Part shown: one piece after another, positions 10,461-22,253 of the stretch | Layout: each line of letters begins with the position of its first letter | How positions within the stretch are numbered: the stretch's first letter is position 1 | Assembly: GCA_035771175.1 (NCBI GenBank) | Contig: CM069599.1 | Coordinates: forward strand, 32,273,562 to 32,337,561 | From: Paratinospora sagittata | Lineage: Eukaryota > Streptophyta > Magnoliopsida > Ranunculales > Menispermaceae | Length of the DNA: 64,000 nucleotides | Direction: 5' to 3' | The notes under the pieces: generated by a model | The model's input: the letters and a program-made list of their open reading frames with translations, nothing else | Databases searched by the model: none | What the model was told of the DNA's origin: nothing | Made by a program: the position numbers and the translations under genes

Positions 10461-13245
10461 ATGGAAAAGCGGGTAAAGAAATATCAACAAAAATTCCTTA
10501 AAGTTAAAGATGAAATGGAGCGATGGGACCAACTTCAATCTCAATTGTTGTCACAGTTCAGAAACGCATCTTCAATCATCGAAACATTACCGGTATTGTA
10601 TATCATGATCAACAAAAATTTCCTTTTGTACTTACTTCAATATACTTCAGTTTGTTGTTGTTTTCCATGATTAGCTGCTTCAAGATTTGGAAAATTATGG
10701 TGTGTTGAAGTACGTAGACGGAATAAAAGAGGGACTTCTGGGGAAGCAGATGGTATCCTTAGAAGCCATTTTTTATTCCATGAAAAGGACAATGTGAGCA
10801 TCCTCTCTTTTGGGAAATAGGTTAAATTTGGTGAATTTACTCCCAGTAAGGTCAATAAAATACTTTTTCTTCGTTTTATCAAATTGACGCTATTTACACC
10901 GGTTTAGTTCATAAGCTTCTTCTTCTATATTGGGGATCCTTCCAACTAGATTTTGTTTTAATCTTGAATCATATAGTGTGGTGTTCAAAATTTTTAAATC
11001 AAAGCAAATTTTATCTTATAAGCATCAATGTACCTGGTTCTTGGGGTTTACATTGAGCAAATATTGCATTATAATATTATATTGCTAAGTCTTTTTTTTT
11101 TTTTTTTTGCTTTTTGGTGGTTTGAAATTCAGGGAGGAGTTTCATGGCATCGTCATGTCCATTGAGAAGATTCTTCAGGATGGTAGGCGACTTGTGAAAG
11201 AGGGATGTATGCCACTGACTCAGGATCAAATGCAGCTGCGGGTTGGGGTTCTTCCAACTGTTGCAGATTGTCTGGAGGGTCTTAGGACTTTCCACGAGAT
11301 GCATCGTGATGAGTAAGGGATTATGTTACAAATACTTGTTATCGTATCTCTCAGGGTGGCTAAAAAGTTTGTGCATTTTTCTTTTGCATTTTTATTCTTT
11401 GAAGCTCTTGAAGCTATAAGAAGCTGTGTGTGTGAAACCTGTAAAGGTGTGATACTCATGAATAACATGTAAAGGTGATACTAGTTAGCTAGGAGAGCAT
11501 ATTTGAATTACCGGTGGTAAGCCAACTTGTGATGGCTTGGTAGTGCATCTGATCACGGAAGTTCAAGTCAGAATTTCAATTCATAAAACTTTAAGATTGG
11601 TGGTTTGATTAACCATAAATTGGTCCAAATCATCCTCCTGAATCATGGAGCTCATGAGTTGGTCCTGAATTGGTGTTAATCACTTGTGAATCTCTGGCTG
11701 CTTCAATCCTAATTGGTATATTGTATTTGTATGAATTCTCTTGGTCTTTTTTTTTTTTAATATAAGAACTAAGTATATCATTGCACAGAAAAGGAGGGAT
11801 ACGAAAATCTCACATGTACAATTCTCCTGGTCTATCTGATTGTGTATGAATGGATTCAAATAATACTTAAAGTCAACTGTAGAAGAGGGTATGAATAATA
11901 CGTATAATATCCTTTTGGTTTGTGCTCATCAATTCCTTCATCTTTAGTTTTCCTAATCCATTTATTTCAAATGGAATTTCACTAGACTCTGAATTTTGAT
12001 TGTCAGTCTGTCAAAAGTGTCAGCACACTCTATTCTTAAAACTTTAGTTTAAAAATAGTTAAAAACGGTGACACTGCCGACAATGTGGAAACAGCCCATA
12101 ATTTTCTTTCTTTTTTCATTTCTTTTTTGAATTTGGCATCATTTAATACACCAAAGTTGGCATCAAATATACTTTTATTTTGATTATCAAAGCAGTATTG
12201 CCACTTATGACATATCATTTTTTTGACAATAGTGTATCTCAAGGACAATAATTGCATTTCAATGAAGTACAGAACAAGACACTTGAGCATCGAGTGCTCA
12301 AGAACCATGGGCACAGCCTTCATGTATACTACGAAATTCTGAATATACGTAGTTTCTTGTATTTCCCCTATAGAGTCCTCTCCTAGTGAGCTAAAACTCC
12401 TTTTTTCTATTATTGCTTGGTTCTAGTAAGGTGTAAAAGCTCTTTGTACTATTTACTGTGTGGTGATCATGTATGGTGATTTTTTACTTAATCATTTTAT
12501 TTGATTTCTTTAGTAAAATATGTAACCTTACATTGGTCACCTGGTACTAATAGCTTACTTGCTCTTCTAATTTTAGGTATAAGCTCAAATCATCAATAGT
12601 TTCAGCATTGCCACAAAGACCTAGGTATGTAGTGTTGGTGCTGTTGAATTTATGAAGACTGGTAAACAGAGTAAATTGCTACAGATCTTCATTCATGTGG
12701 TTTAATTTAATTTTTAACTTACCTTTTTTTTGGAGCTAATTGGTTGGCATGCTTATTGCTGAGAAAAATTACATAAAAAAAAAAAAAATCATTTTGGCCG
12801 ATATGGTCTGCACTATAGGTTGTATGTTGAATAATTTAATTGATACATACAGGAAATTCTCATATGATAAATATTGAGAATTCTCATGAGTGTTAGTTAG
12901 CTGTTGGCCATAGTTTGAGGGGTTTTTCTTTGTCCTGGCAGCTTTTACAGTGTTTCCTTGAATTTATATTGCTGTGCAGTGCCACTGATCTAAATGCACT
13001 TCAAAAACTCTTGGCTGATCAGCCTAACATACCCAAAGAGGAAGGTAGAATGCATGAATTTCATTATTCAGCTTTGAATTCAATTTCTCATTGAGTCTTT
13101 GGCATAGTTGCAAAACTGAGAATTGATTTGTTACCATCAGGAAGTTTTTTCTTTTGATCTCATTCAATGTACATGGATTTGACCCCAATTTTTTTTTTTG
13201 GCAGTGCAATCTATATTTGGTATCGTATTTCCAGATTTTTCCTAA
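10461..13245 (+). CDS. Conserved plant protein, At5g43822-like
   Basis: Six exons, 10461-10592, 10675-10793, 11133-11312, 12577-12624, 12980-13044 and 13205-13245, all with GT-AG borders and consistent phases, give 194 residues. The N-terminus KKYQQKFLKVKDEMERWDQL, the LLSQFRNASSIIE block, EEFHGIVMSIEKI, LRVGVLPTVADCLEGL and the C-terminal LLADQPNIPKEEVQSIF follow the order I remember for the uncharacterised Arabidopsis protein At5g43822. The sequence is charged and helical, with likely coiled coil at residues 5-60. There is no signal peptide or membrane segment. Function is unknown to me. The exon at 10461 starts with the only in-frame Met. A 5' leader exon near 7480-7578 is likely. The leader intron holds a gag relic and tandem repeats but the coding exons are clean. 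Confidence 0.82.
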
Positions 13246-13689
13246 GATCATCACACAGTCCAGTCAGAAACACAGAATCAAGTCAGGTTATACAGCGAAA
13301 TTAGCATGCATAAGTTAATTACAATTTCATGTATTGTTATTTAAATTGCTTAGTATTTAGGTTTGATAGGTTAATGCATTTATTCATGATTTATTTATTG
13401 GGTGAAAATGGGATGCAAGCTGTTTATGTCATTTGAACTGAAACTGGCAATTCTACTTTCAAACCGGACTTGGCATTGTTAGATCAACACATAGTTCTTT
13501 CTGAACAACTTAGCTCACAGCATAATGAGACATAGCTAAGTGTAATGACTTGGAAACTCTTAAACTTTAAAACAGTATTCAATTCGTCCTAGGAAGGATA
13601 TCTCAAAAGATTGAAACAAGAATAAAAATAAAGAGAGAGAATAATGAAAAGATGTTATTTAAGAGATTATAAGTTATGTGGTCCTATTT

Positions 13690-13925
13690 AATAAGAGAGA
13701 GTCTCCTGCATTCCTTTCTATCTTTCAACTATCTTTCCTCTGTTTTTTGTGTCTTCTTCCTCTTTTCCTTCTTTTTCGTCATCCTTCTTCCTCTTCATTT
13801 TTTTTTCGCCCTTTTTTTTTCATCAACTTTAAACCTTCTTTCATATTCTTTCTTCTTCTTCCTCCTTGCTCTTTTTTCCCCATTTTTTTTTTTTTTCAGT
13901 TTTTTTCCTCTTCTTCAGCCATTGT
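13690..13925. repeat. Long polypyrimidine tract
   Basis: About 230 bases of the plus strand are almost entirely C and T, including two long T runs and repeated TTCTTCTTCCTCC blocks. The apparent open frames rich in Phe, Leu and Ser across this tract come from the composition and are not genes. Confidence 0.8.
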
Positions 13926-14208
13926 ATGCAGTGAAAAGTAGGCAAGAAAAACAATCCAACCCCAGAGAAAAGAGTCTTTAATGTGAAGAGTGGGGGTTTT
14001 TGGTCTTCTTTTTCTAACCATAGGCTTTTCTCCAATTTTTCTATTTTTGATTTTTGGTATTTTTTTTTCATCTTTCTGATTTTCAAGCTCCAAAATATTG
14101 GATTTATGGTTATGGGAAGAGATTGCACTCAAATAGATATAAAGAGTTTCAAGTTTTTAATGTAAATATTACAACCATAACATTGCAATCCAATGTAGAC
14201 TTAGTTTT

Positions 14209-14600
14209 TTGTTTTTTGAGAGTAACCAAGCTGATATATTAATACTAAAAAGTCAACAAGAAGGCTACAAAAAGGAGTACCAGCAGTACTCAAAGCAAAA
14301 ACAAAAGACATACAACATAAAAACAAATCAAAGCAAGTATTCCCCCCAATTTCTAAACCAAAAGTTCATAGAGAAATCCCCATTTATATTAAGTGCCACC
14401 AACCAAGAACTAGCAAGAATCATAGTGTCATTCCACACGTCCTCAACTCTTCTAGAGACACCATCGAAAATTTGATGATTACGTTCCATCCAAATCAGCC
14501 ACATAGTTGCAACTTTTAATAAAAAAAGAAAAAAGAAAGGATATGTAAGTGACAAAAAAGGGATGTAAATTAGCTTTCACCAATGCACCACCATAAATTA
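14209..14600 (-). mobile_element. 3' end of an L1-type LINE
   Basis: The minus-strand translation includes MWLIWMERNHQIFDG, then VEDVWNDTMILASSWLVAL, the hallmark tail of plant LINE reverse transcriptases (W-x-I-W-x-E-R-N-x-x-I-F). A second copy is at the right edge of the window (63340-64000). The element is heavily 5'-truncated, with no reverse transcriptase core present. Confidence 0.75.
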
Positions 14601-14602
14601 GA

Positions 14603-14633
<31 letters not shown>

Positions 14634-14740
14634 AGAAAGAAAGACTAAAGACTTACATATATAAGAACCAATAATGTGGCTTAATATAGCTGGAGGAGGT
14701 GGCGATTTATACTCATAGGAAGGTGAGGGGGATTTGTTAA
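14550..14740 (-). pseudogene. Extensin 3' end fragment with 3' UTR
   Basis: Positions 14682-14737 translate on the minus strand as PSPSYEYKSPPPPA, and then an extra base replaces the usual Thr-Tyr-stop. Downstream (14550-14690) is the same 3' UTR found after the intact extensins (AAAGACTTACATATATAAGA). The coding part ends abruptly at 14740, where the duplicated 2919-3803 segment begins. The rest of this copy resumes at about 18290. Confidence 0.8.
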
Positions 14741-15337
14741 GAGAACTATCTAAGAGCATATTAGATAGAAAGGGTCTACCTAGTCCATGAGTCACTTTGA
14801 ATGAATGATTTATACAACCTTACACATTAAAGAGTTATTTTTTTCCTGAATTCGAACATGCAACATTCAAGTCACAATGGAACAATTTCAATCATTGCAT
14901 TGAGACCTGCCCTTCTTAAAAATATAATTTGATAAAAATACTATAATTTAAAATATGATATTTAACTCATATCATAATAATCTTAATTGAAAATAATACA
15001 AATATAATATTTCATGAGTCATGATAAAAAAATGACTACAACACAAATTAAAATTCATACTATGTTACACTAATAATTTTAGATTGTCTCAACTCATGAA
15101 AATTCAAAAGTGCACACAAGAAAATTCAAAAGTGTTAAAGATGGTATAATTTAGATAGTAGTTTGTGTTGAATCATTTTTCATATTTCATTTTCTAAATA
15201 CGTGTGTAATAATTAGAACATAATATTATTTTAGCCATTCATGATATAAAAGACACAGAGACACATACATGTAATTGTTTATTTTTATTTTTTCCCCTTA
15301 AATGTACTTATCTAATCAGACATGGTTTGGGTGTTGC

Positions 15338-17938
15338 TGTTGGCCTAAGTGGTTCATCAGTTAGCATGCTCCATAAAGGTTTTGATCCTAACAATCAATA
15401 AACAATGTATTACGTGGTGCTAACGTTTCAATCAAGGGTATATCTTAACACCTCAAGAAAGCAGAAGATCAAATTGATCAAGGAGTTCACGATCACATCA
15501 TACGATCATCGTTCAACTCAAGTGCAATGATACTATTGAAGATCTCATAAAGAAGAGTTGAATTTGAAAATCATGAGAAGAACACACAAAGAATATAAGC
15601 TATCTTTCTTTATTCTTTATTGCGCAAACGTTTTTCAAAACCACACACAAATCACTTACACACATCTTTCAAAATCGCATATATTTCTTGCACGTTTTGA
15701 TCGATATATTTTATAAGTGTTTCAAATAGTTTAATTTCTCAATCATTCTAAAGTATTTGATTTAATCCGAAAATACCGTAATTTTAATCGCGTCTTATCA
15801 AGCTTTAAACGAAAAACCAAAAACTAGTTTTAAGAGTCTTTTAAGATGTTAATGTCTCAGCAACGCCCTCCTAGACTTGATAAGTCAGGACGCTGATGAT
15901 ATATTAAGACGCTAACTTCATTCAAGGTTGAATTGTACTTATTCAACAGGACGCTCACTTGTAAGTAGTGGCCTCACTTAAGTCAACCTGTGAAGTTGTC
16001 AGGACGCTGATTTAGTATTAGCTCGCTGAAAGTTCCCCCAAAGATTTTATCTTTGAGGACGCTGATAGTTATAAGTTGGAAAAACTATCAGGACATTGTC
16101 TGGATAGGAGCGCCCTCATCTTAAGAACCAACTTGATGACTTTTAGGACGTTGTTTGTCCTTCAGCGTACTTAGTATTGTTTTCGAAAATGTTTTAAAAT
16201 GTTAGGACGCTTACATATTTGTAGTGCCCTTGTGTTTCATGTTTTAAAAGATAGGACGCGTACTTGTGAGTAGCGCCCTCGTGTATTTAAACATTTTAAA
16301 ACAAAGCAGGACGCTAACTGTTAATTAGCGCCTTCATGATTTAGTTGTTTTTATCTCAAAGTAAGTCAAGACGCTTGTGACTGAGTAGCGCCCCCACTTC
16401 CCAGTTCAGTAGGACGTTTATGATTCATGAGCGCCCTCAAGGAATAAAACAACAAAGTTGATATTATACATCAGGACGCTTATTCAACACTGTCACTGTT
16501 CTGACACGTATACTTATTTAGATCGCTTTTCAGAACGGATCTTTGTACATAATCTTTTTCAGATTTATCAGAGATTTTCTTTGATGCATGAATCAAGCCT
16601 TCTGAATCATTCCTTATTCATGTAATCTGAAAAGAACCAGAATGTTCGTGAAAATCGCAGTTGCCATTTTCGTGAAACATTTTAGCTGTTGTTAGTAAAC
16701 GTTCATTTTGAATTTCAAATTCAAACGACCAACAACTATTTCCTACTAAGTCTATAAATACCAATACTTTGAATCAAACAAACCGCCGATAATTTTATTG
16801 AGCCAAAAACTTTTGAATGTTAGTCGTCTTTCAATCTCATTATCAAAAGTTTTAACTGGTCTAGTTTCTCAAAATATATTCATTGATACTTTACTTATTC
16901 AAAAGATTTTCATACTTAGCTTAGACCATATTCTTACTTTGAAAATCTATTTGAATTATACAGAACTGTTTCTACTCAAATTCTTAGCTCGGATTTATTC
17001 TTGACATCAATCTTGCTGATGAAGGAATTTGAGAGATAGTTCGCAAGATACAGTTTTACCTAATTTCATATCCTAGAACTGTATCAAGCTATAGTAGTAG
17101 TTATACAAACTAGTGAATACTAAACCAGAAGTTTTCACGTTTATCAAAACATCCCATATGTTGTGTCTGTTTGGAAAACTTTCTGAGTTTATGTTGTTAC
17201 ACTTGTCCTGTGATTTCAAATTTAATGTTTGATCATATTAAAGAGTTTTCGAAGAAGCATTTCACAACTGTTTTACAAGACACATCTCTCAAGCTTTTCG
17301 AAACTGCAGTTGAGCAATACTGAACATTGAAAGGTAAAAGGACTGTAAATGTATTTCTCTTAGCATTACGTACTCAAGTTTACATATCTTTGTAATGCTA
17401 TATATGAGCTGAATTGTAAAGTGTTCTATTCAGTTAGAACCACCGTTATTATTTTGCATTCGTATGTTAGTGTGTTTTGGGAATGAAACAACCAAGTCAA
17501 GTGAATATAGTTCACATAATGATTCTAAGGCTGGAATCATACCAAAGTTCATCCTCACCTGAAGAAGGATAACGGTTTTTCCTTAGCCCGCAAAAGAAAC
17601 ATGTGTTTTTTCTCAGCCCGGAAAAAGGAAACGCGGTTCATCCTTAGCCCTCAAAAGGATAGGTTTGCCTTGAACCTGTAAAAGGGCATGTGTAACGGTT
17701 TGGTTATGACCCGTAAGAGAATCAGTTAGTGGATTAAGAAAATTCTAATCGGGAGATTAGGTAGTGGATGTAGGTGCAGTCGAACCACTATAAATGCTAT
17801 TGTGCTTTACCTTATTCATTTTACTTTATAGATAGTATGTGCATTTAATTCCAATGTATCCAAGTATTTCACTAAGTCATTAGAAAAATTTAAATTGACC
17901 ATTACACCCAATTCACCCCCCTCTTGGGTGTACCAGCA
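15338..17938 (+). mobile_element. Solo LTR, about 2.6 kb, Copia-like
   Basis: It starts TGTTGGCCTAAG and ends TGTACCAGCA, with near-matching inverted tips (TGTTGG and CCAGCA). Flanks GTTGC (15333-15337) and GTTGG (17939-17943) are a 4-of-5 target duplication. Near the 3' end it has blocks usual in plant Copia LTRs: TGTAGGTGCAGTCGAACCAC at about 17769, and ATTCACCCCCCTCTTGGGTG at 17911-17930. No primer-binding site, gag or pol is present, so it is a solo LTR or a very long LTR left by recombination. The boundary call is by eye. Confidence 0.65.
15850..16480. repeat. Degenerate GGACGCT / AGCGCCCTC repeats
   Basis: Inside the solo LTR, AGGACGCT-like and AGCGCCCTC-like words alternate roughly every 50-70 bases, for example AGGACGCTTACATATTTG, GGACGCGTACTTGTGAGTAG with CGCCCTC, and AGGACGCTAACTGTTAATTA with GCGCC. 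Each pair can fold as GGACGCT against AGCGCC. The spacers diverge and the words are CpG-bearing, in an otherwise AT-rich region. Confidence 0.75.
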
Positions 17939-18289
17939 GTTGGAAAGTATAGAAAACACAAAAAAAATCCTCAATATATTATAAATATAGTTGCATTACG
18001 CTACGAACTTGAAATGAATCATTTTGTTTCATAGTAATGTTCTTTCAGTTCTTTTAATAAGTCAAATTTCTCTTTATTTACCATATTACGTCAACATATT
18101 TTTATTTTTATTCATTTTTATTTTTGTTTGGAATTTTATCATCTAGGCGTTCAATTCCATAACATGATTCATTATTCTTGGCTTTTCAAACACGACGTCA
18201 TTAACATGCACAAAATTTCAGTTTAATTATACTTTTCTTTCACAAACATTATATTATATCAACTATGTTAATACAATATCAAAATATCA

Positions 18290-18870
18290 GTTTAATTGGT
18301 GGTGATTTGTATTCATAGGAAGGTGAAGGGGATTTTAGTGGTGGTGGTGGTGATTTGTGCACGTATGATGGGGGTGGCGGTGATTTGTAATCATAAGAAG
18401 GTGAAGGGGATTTTGATGGTGGAGGCAGTGATTTGTACTCGTAGGGGGTTGAAGGAGATTTTGAAGGTGGAGGTGGTGTAGACATATGATGGTGGTGGTG
18501 GTGATTTGTATTCATAGGAAGGTGAAGGGGATTTTAGTGGTGGTGGTGGTGATTTGTACACGTATGATGGGGGAGGCGGTGATATGTAGTACTCATAGGA
18601 AGGCGAAAGGGATTTTGATGGTGGAGGTGGTGATTTGTACTCATAGGAAGTGAAGAGGATTTTGATGGGGTTGGTGGTGATTTTTACACATGATGGGGGA
18701 GGCAGTGATTTGTAATCATAAGAAGGTGAAGGGGATTTTGATGGTGGAGGCGGTGGTTTGTACTTGTAGGAGGTTGAAGGAGATTTTGATGGTGGAGGTG
18801 GTGATTTGTAGACATATGATTGTGGCGGTGATGATTTGTATTCATAGGAAGGTGAATTAGCTTGCAACAA
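18290..18870 (-). pseudogene. Extensin fragment, frame-broken
   Basis: Minus-strand sequence encodes SPSYEYKSPPPPS-type repeats in shifting frames. Readable pieces are SYVYKSPPPPSKSPSTSYKY, SYDYKSLPPPS and SYEYKSPPPPSKSLSPSYEY, with frame losses near 18655 and 18480. There is no start, signal peptide or promoter. It abuts a copied extensin 3' UTR at 18855-18935, showing a partial tandem duplication of the gene's 3' end. Confidence 0.85.
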
Positions 18871-18935
18871 TGAACCATCATAAAAAAAGAAGAAAGACTT
18901 AAAAATTTACAAAAATATATAGGAACCGATAATGT

Positions 18936-19140
18936 ATTTGATGGTGGAGGTGGTGATTTGTATTCATAAGAAGGGGAACGGGATTTTGATGGTGGTGGTG
19001 GTGGTGACTTGTACTAATAATATGATGGGGGAGGTGGTGACATATAGTCATAGGAAGTTGAAGGGGATTTTGATGGTAGAGGTGGTGATTTGTACTCATA
19101 TGATGGAGGAGGTGGTGATTTATACTCGTAGGAAGGTTAT
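18936..19140 (-). pseudogene. Short extensin 3' fragment
   Basis: About 200 bases of YEYKSPPPP-type repeats lie between two copies of the extensin 3' UTR (18855-18935 and 19205-19293). It lacks a start, and its right side passes into TAACTAAAAAAGAAAGAAAG, the sequence that normally follows the 3' UTR. It is a relic of an internal tandem duplication. Confidence 0.8.
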
Positions 19141-19293
19141 TTGCACTATCTCGTAATACTATAACTAAAAAAGAAAGAAAGGATATGTAATTCACAAAAA
19201 AGGGATGTTAATTAGCTTGCAACAATGAACCATCATAAAAAAAGAAGAAAGACTTAAAAACTTACAAAAATATATAAGAACCGATAATGTGGC

Positions 19294-20287
19294 TTAATGT
19301 GTTGGAGGAGATGGTGATTTGTACTCATAGGAAAGTGAGGGGCATTTTGATTGTGGAGGTGGTGATTTGTATTCATAAGAAGGGGAATGGGATTTTGATG
19401 GTGGAGGCGGTGATTTGTGCTCGTAGGAGGTTGAAGGATATTTTGATGGTGGAGGCGGTGAATTGTAGACATGATGGTGGAGGTGGTGATTTGTAGACAT
19501 ATGATGGTGGTGGTGATGATTTGTATTGATATTAAGGTGAAGGGGATTTTAGTGGTGGTGGTGGTGATTTGTATTCATATGAATGTGGATGGGATTTTAG
19601 TGGTGGAGGCGGTGATTTGTAGACATAGGAAGGTGAAGGGGATTTTGATGGTGGGGGTGGTGATTTATACTTGTATGATGGGGGCGGTGGTGATTTATAC
19701 TCATAAATTGGTGAAGGAGATTTTGATGGGGGCGTTGGTGATTTGTATTTGTAAGTAGGCGAATTTTTTTTTGATGGTGGAGGTGGTGATTTATATTCAT
19801 ACGTAGGAGATGGTGATTCTAATGGGGAAGGAGATGATTCATATTCGTAAGATGGAGAGGCTGGTTTTGATGGGGGTGGCAGTGATCTATAATAATAAGG
19901 TCGGGGTGATTATGAGGGGTAAGGGTGAGAAGGATGAGATGATTCTAATGGTGGAGATGTTGATTTATAAGAGTAGGTATAAGGCGGCAAGTTGTAATAG
20001 TGAGATGTGAGGGGAGGCGATTTTGACACTAGCGGCAGTGGGAATTTTGTTGGTGGTGATAACAAATGTGGCAACAAGTTAAGAGGGAGATCTGGAAATA
20101 TTGTTGGTGTTATTGATGACTCTTCGTCCTGAGATAGTGGCGGTGGCGGTGGTGCTGTTGATGGTGGAGGTGGAAAAGAGTAGATGTAAGGCTCATATGC
20201 CACAACTGCTTCAATAGCCACAAGGCAAAGCAACAAAGTATGAATAACATGGGGCAATTTGCCCGCTTCGCTATTCTGATTTCCCAT
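19294..20287 (-). pseudogene. Extensin pseudogene, full length but stopped
   Basis: The ATG at 20287 starts a clear extensin N-terminus: signal peptide with VIHTLLLCLVAIEAVVA, then YEPYIYSFPPPPS. A TAA at about 19910 replaces the Glu codon of the intact paralogues (PYPSES), ending the frame at 125 residues. Coding-like repeats continue in several frames to a stop at 19294-19296 (PPTH then TAA). The TATA box, intact in the other three genes, is changed here (see 20351-20360). It is most likely dead, though a short secreted product cannot be excluded. Confidence 0.88.
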
Positions 20288-20350
20288 ATTTCCCAATGCT
20301 CAAAGCCTCAAATTGCTTTAAGTTGTGTCTTGGATTGTTTGGGGAAGGCT

Positions 20351-20360
20351 CCTTGTATAG
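20351..20360 (-). promoter_or_regulatory. Degenerated TATA box of the extensin pseudogene
   Basis: The minus strand reads CTATACAAGG where the three paralogues have CTATATAAGG at the same distance from the ATG. The T-to-C change disrupts the TATA core. Confidence 0.75.
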
Positions 20361-22170
20361 AAAACTTGAAGCACTCTTTTTAGTATTGTTATTGGTAGCA
20401 TAACTATGATCATGTGGTGTCCCACTACCTCCTCATATTCAGTTCATGTTGAGCCATCAAGATGTATAACCATTGAAGGATTCTTTTATATTTTAATTTC
20501 ATTGGCTATGTAAGCTTTGTGGGTTCCATGAACAATTATCTGGTTGGTTGATCTGTCATGTACGGTGTAGAAATAATAGATTTATAAATCACATATAAAC
20601 TTGTCCATCAACCTGAATGAATAATTTCTAGCTGTTTGATATGATGATTTTAATTAGACCTGTTTTATATATGTGGTCTAGGGAAAAGTTTTTGAAATTT
20701 GAGTTTGTGGGAGATAATGATTTTGGCCAATAATGGTAAGTTGATTGGGAGTGTTTTCATGTAATGTAAACTGCAACACTCCATCACCTTTTGATTGTAT
20801 TAATTTGTGCATTGACACATATTCAATAAAAATGCTAAGGTGTTGAGGTGATGTATTTTGCATTGTAGTTTTTATTGCAATCAATCTAGTATTACTCGAT
20901 TTTGATGAGTTAATTTTTGTTTTAAGAACATAAATACATTGCATGAGATTGGTGAGTCAATTTTTGTTTATTGTTTATTCGTGGGTATTTGAGACTTTTT
21001 TAGCACTTCCTGAGATATGTGCAATACTCCTTGGGGAATGTCATGTATGGTCGAGAATTGAACTCATAATTCTTGCTTTTTGAGATAGATTTCTAGCCAT
21101 TGCACTTACCTGTTGAAATTAAGTATTCAATTAAGATAATTTTGACTTCATTTAACATTTATGGTGGAAAATTCAGCAATTCTTTGCAAATTGTCTGATT
21201 CTATTAACATGCGTGCGCCACACATCATTATTCTATGGACCCTAATAGAAGGACTCAGGAGTACATTTAGGAGGTGCACTCGGGCACCTAAGTCACTTGG
21301 ATTAACATGGTGCTGCCCAATAGATGTGGCTTCGTGTTAATCTAAGGTACTCAAGCATTCAAGTACACTTCCCGAGGACACCTTCCCTGAGCCATCAAAG
21401 CATATCCATACCTTGAGACATTATAATTTATGTGATCCTGTTTAATAATTTCAATAAGTAAAGTTCACTTTTTCTTGTTATAAATTTTTTTAAAAGTTAA
21501 AAATCCAACAAAAAGTGCATTAGACAGTGAATTGACCATGCATAATTTAGACTTCTTTAATTTGATTTCTTATTTTTATTTTTATTTTTATTTCCTTTTG
21601 GCTATATTTAGATTGTTGCAGAGAACAAAAATTGAACGCATGTCCATACTATCTTATTGTTTTTTTGTAGGTACAGTGGAAAGGCATTGAGGGCCATTTG
21701 AGCCCATCTTTGTAATATGATCATTTTCATTGCATTCATTTACGAATTTCTTCTTTGATTGAATTGTTGTAACTTGTTTAATAGAAACTAATTTTTATTA
21801 TGTCAATCTGTTTTGGGTGGAAAGCTCAATCAAACTTGAACAACTAACTTAATGAATATGAGTCAATTCATTAACACACAATCAAAGTTGAATACAACAA
21901 CAAAAATAGATCTTGGCAGCATTTTCATGGCTAGATCTTGTTATTACAAGTAGTAACACAACGCCTAATACACACTACTCAAATACTAGGAGTCATCTAA
22001 GACCCTCCTTTTATTCACCAAGAAACCCTTCATGAGAAAACAATCGTGGAAGGAAGCAACATGAGAAATTTCCTATTCTCTTGAGCATTTGTTATTTGTA
22101 CTGACTTGTAATGGTGCAACTACAACAAAAAAGAAAAGAAAGAGAAAGGATGTGTAAGTGACAAAAAAGG
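20361..22170. other. Extensin upstream region and intergenic spacer
   Basis: The part next to 20360 is the promoter paralogue shared by all four extensin copies (GTGGTGTCCCACTA, GAGCCATCAA, TTGGCTATGTAAGC). The remainder matches the spacers of the other units, with a shared block at 21839-21950. A possible tRNA-like SINE on the minus strand lies at 20960-21120 (reverse complement GAGTTCAATTCTCGACC). No gene is seen. Confidence 0.6.
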
Positions 22171-22253
22171 AATGTGAATTAGCTTGCACTATCATAAATA
22201 AAAACAAAGAAAGACTGAGAACTTACAAAATTATATAAGAACTGATAATGTGG

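Larger units (their letters stand above)
14757..18285. repeat. Second copy of the 2919-3803 segment, interrupted
   Basis: The stretches 14757-15310 and 18010-18285 together match 2919-3803 in order and orientation. The 2.7 kb between them contains the solo LTR at 15338-17938 plus short extra flanks. The copy lies within an extensin pseudogene, with extensin repeats immediately on both sides (14737 and 18293). Confidence 0.8.

Noticed and set aside
13676..14132. Several overlapping Phe/Ser- and Lys-rich frames
   Set aside because: They come from a polypyrimidine tract and its complement, and the translations are compositional.
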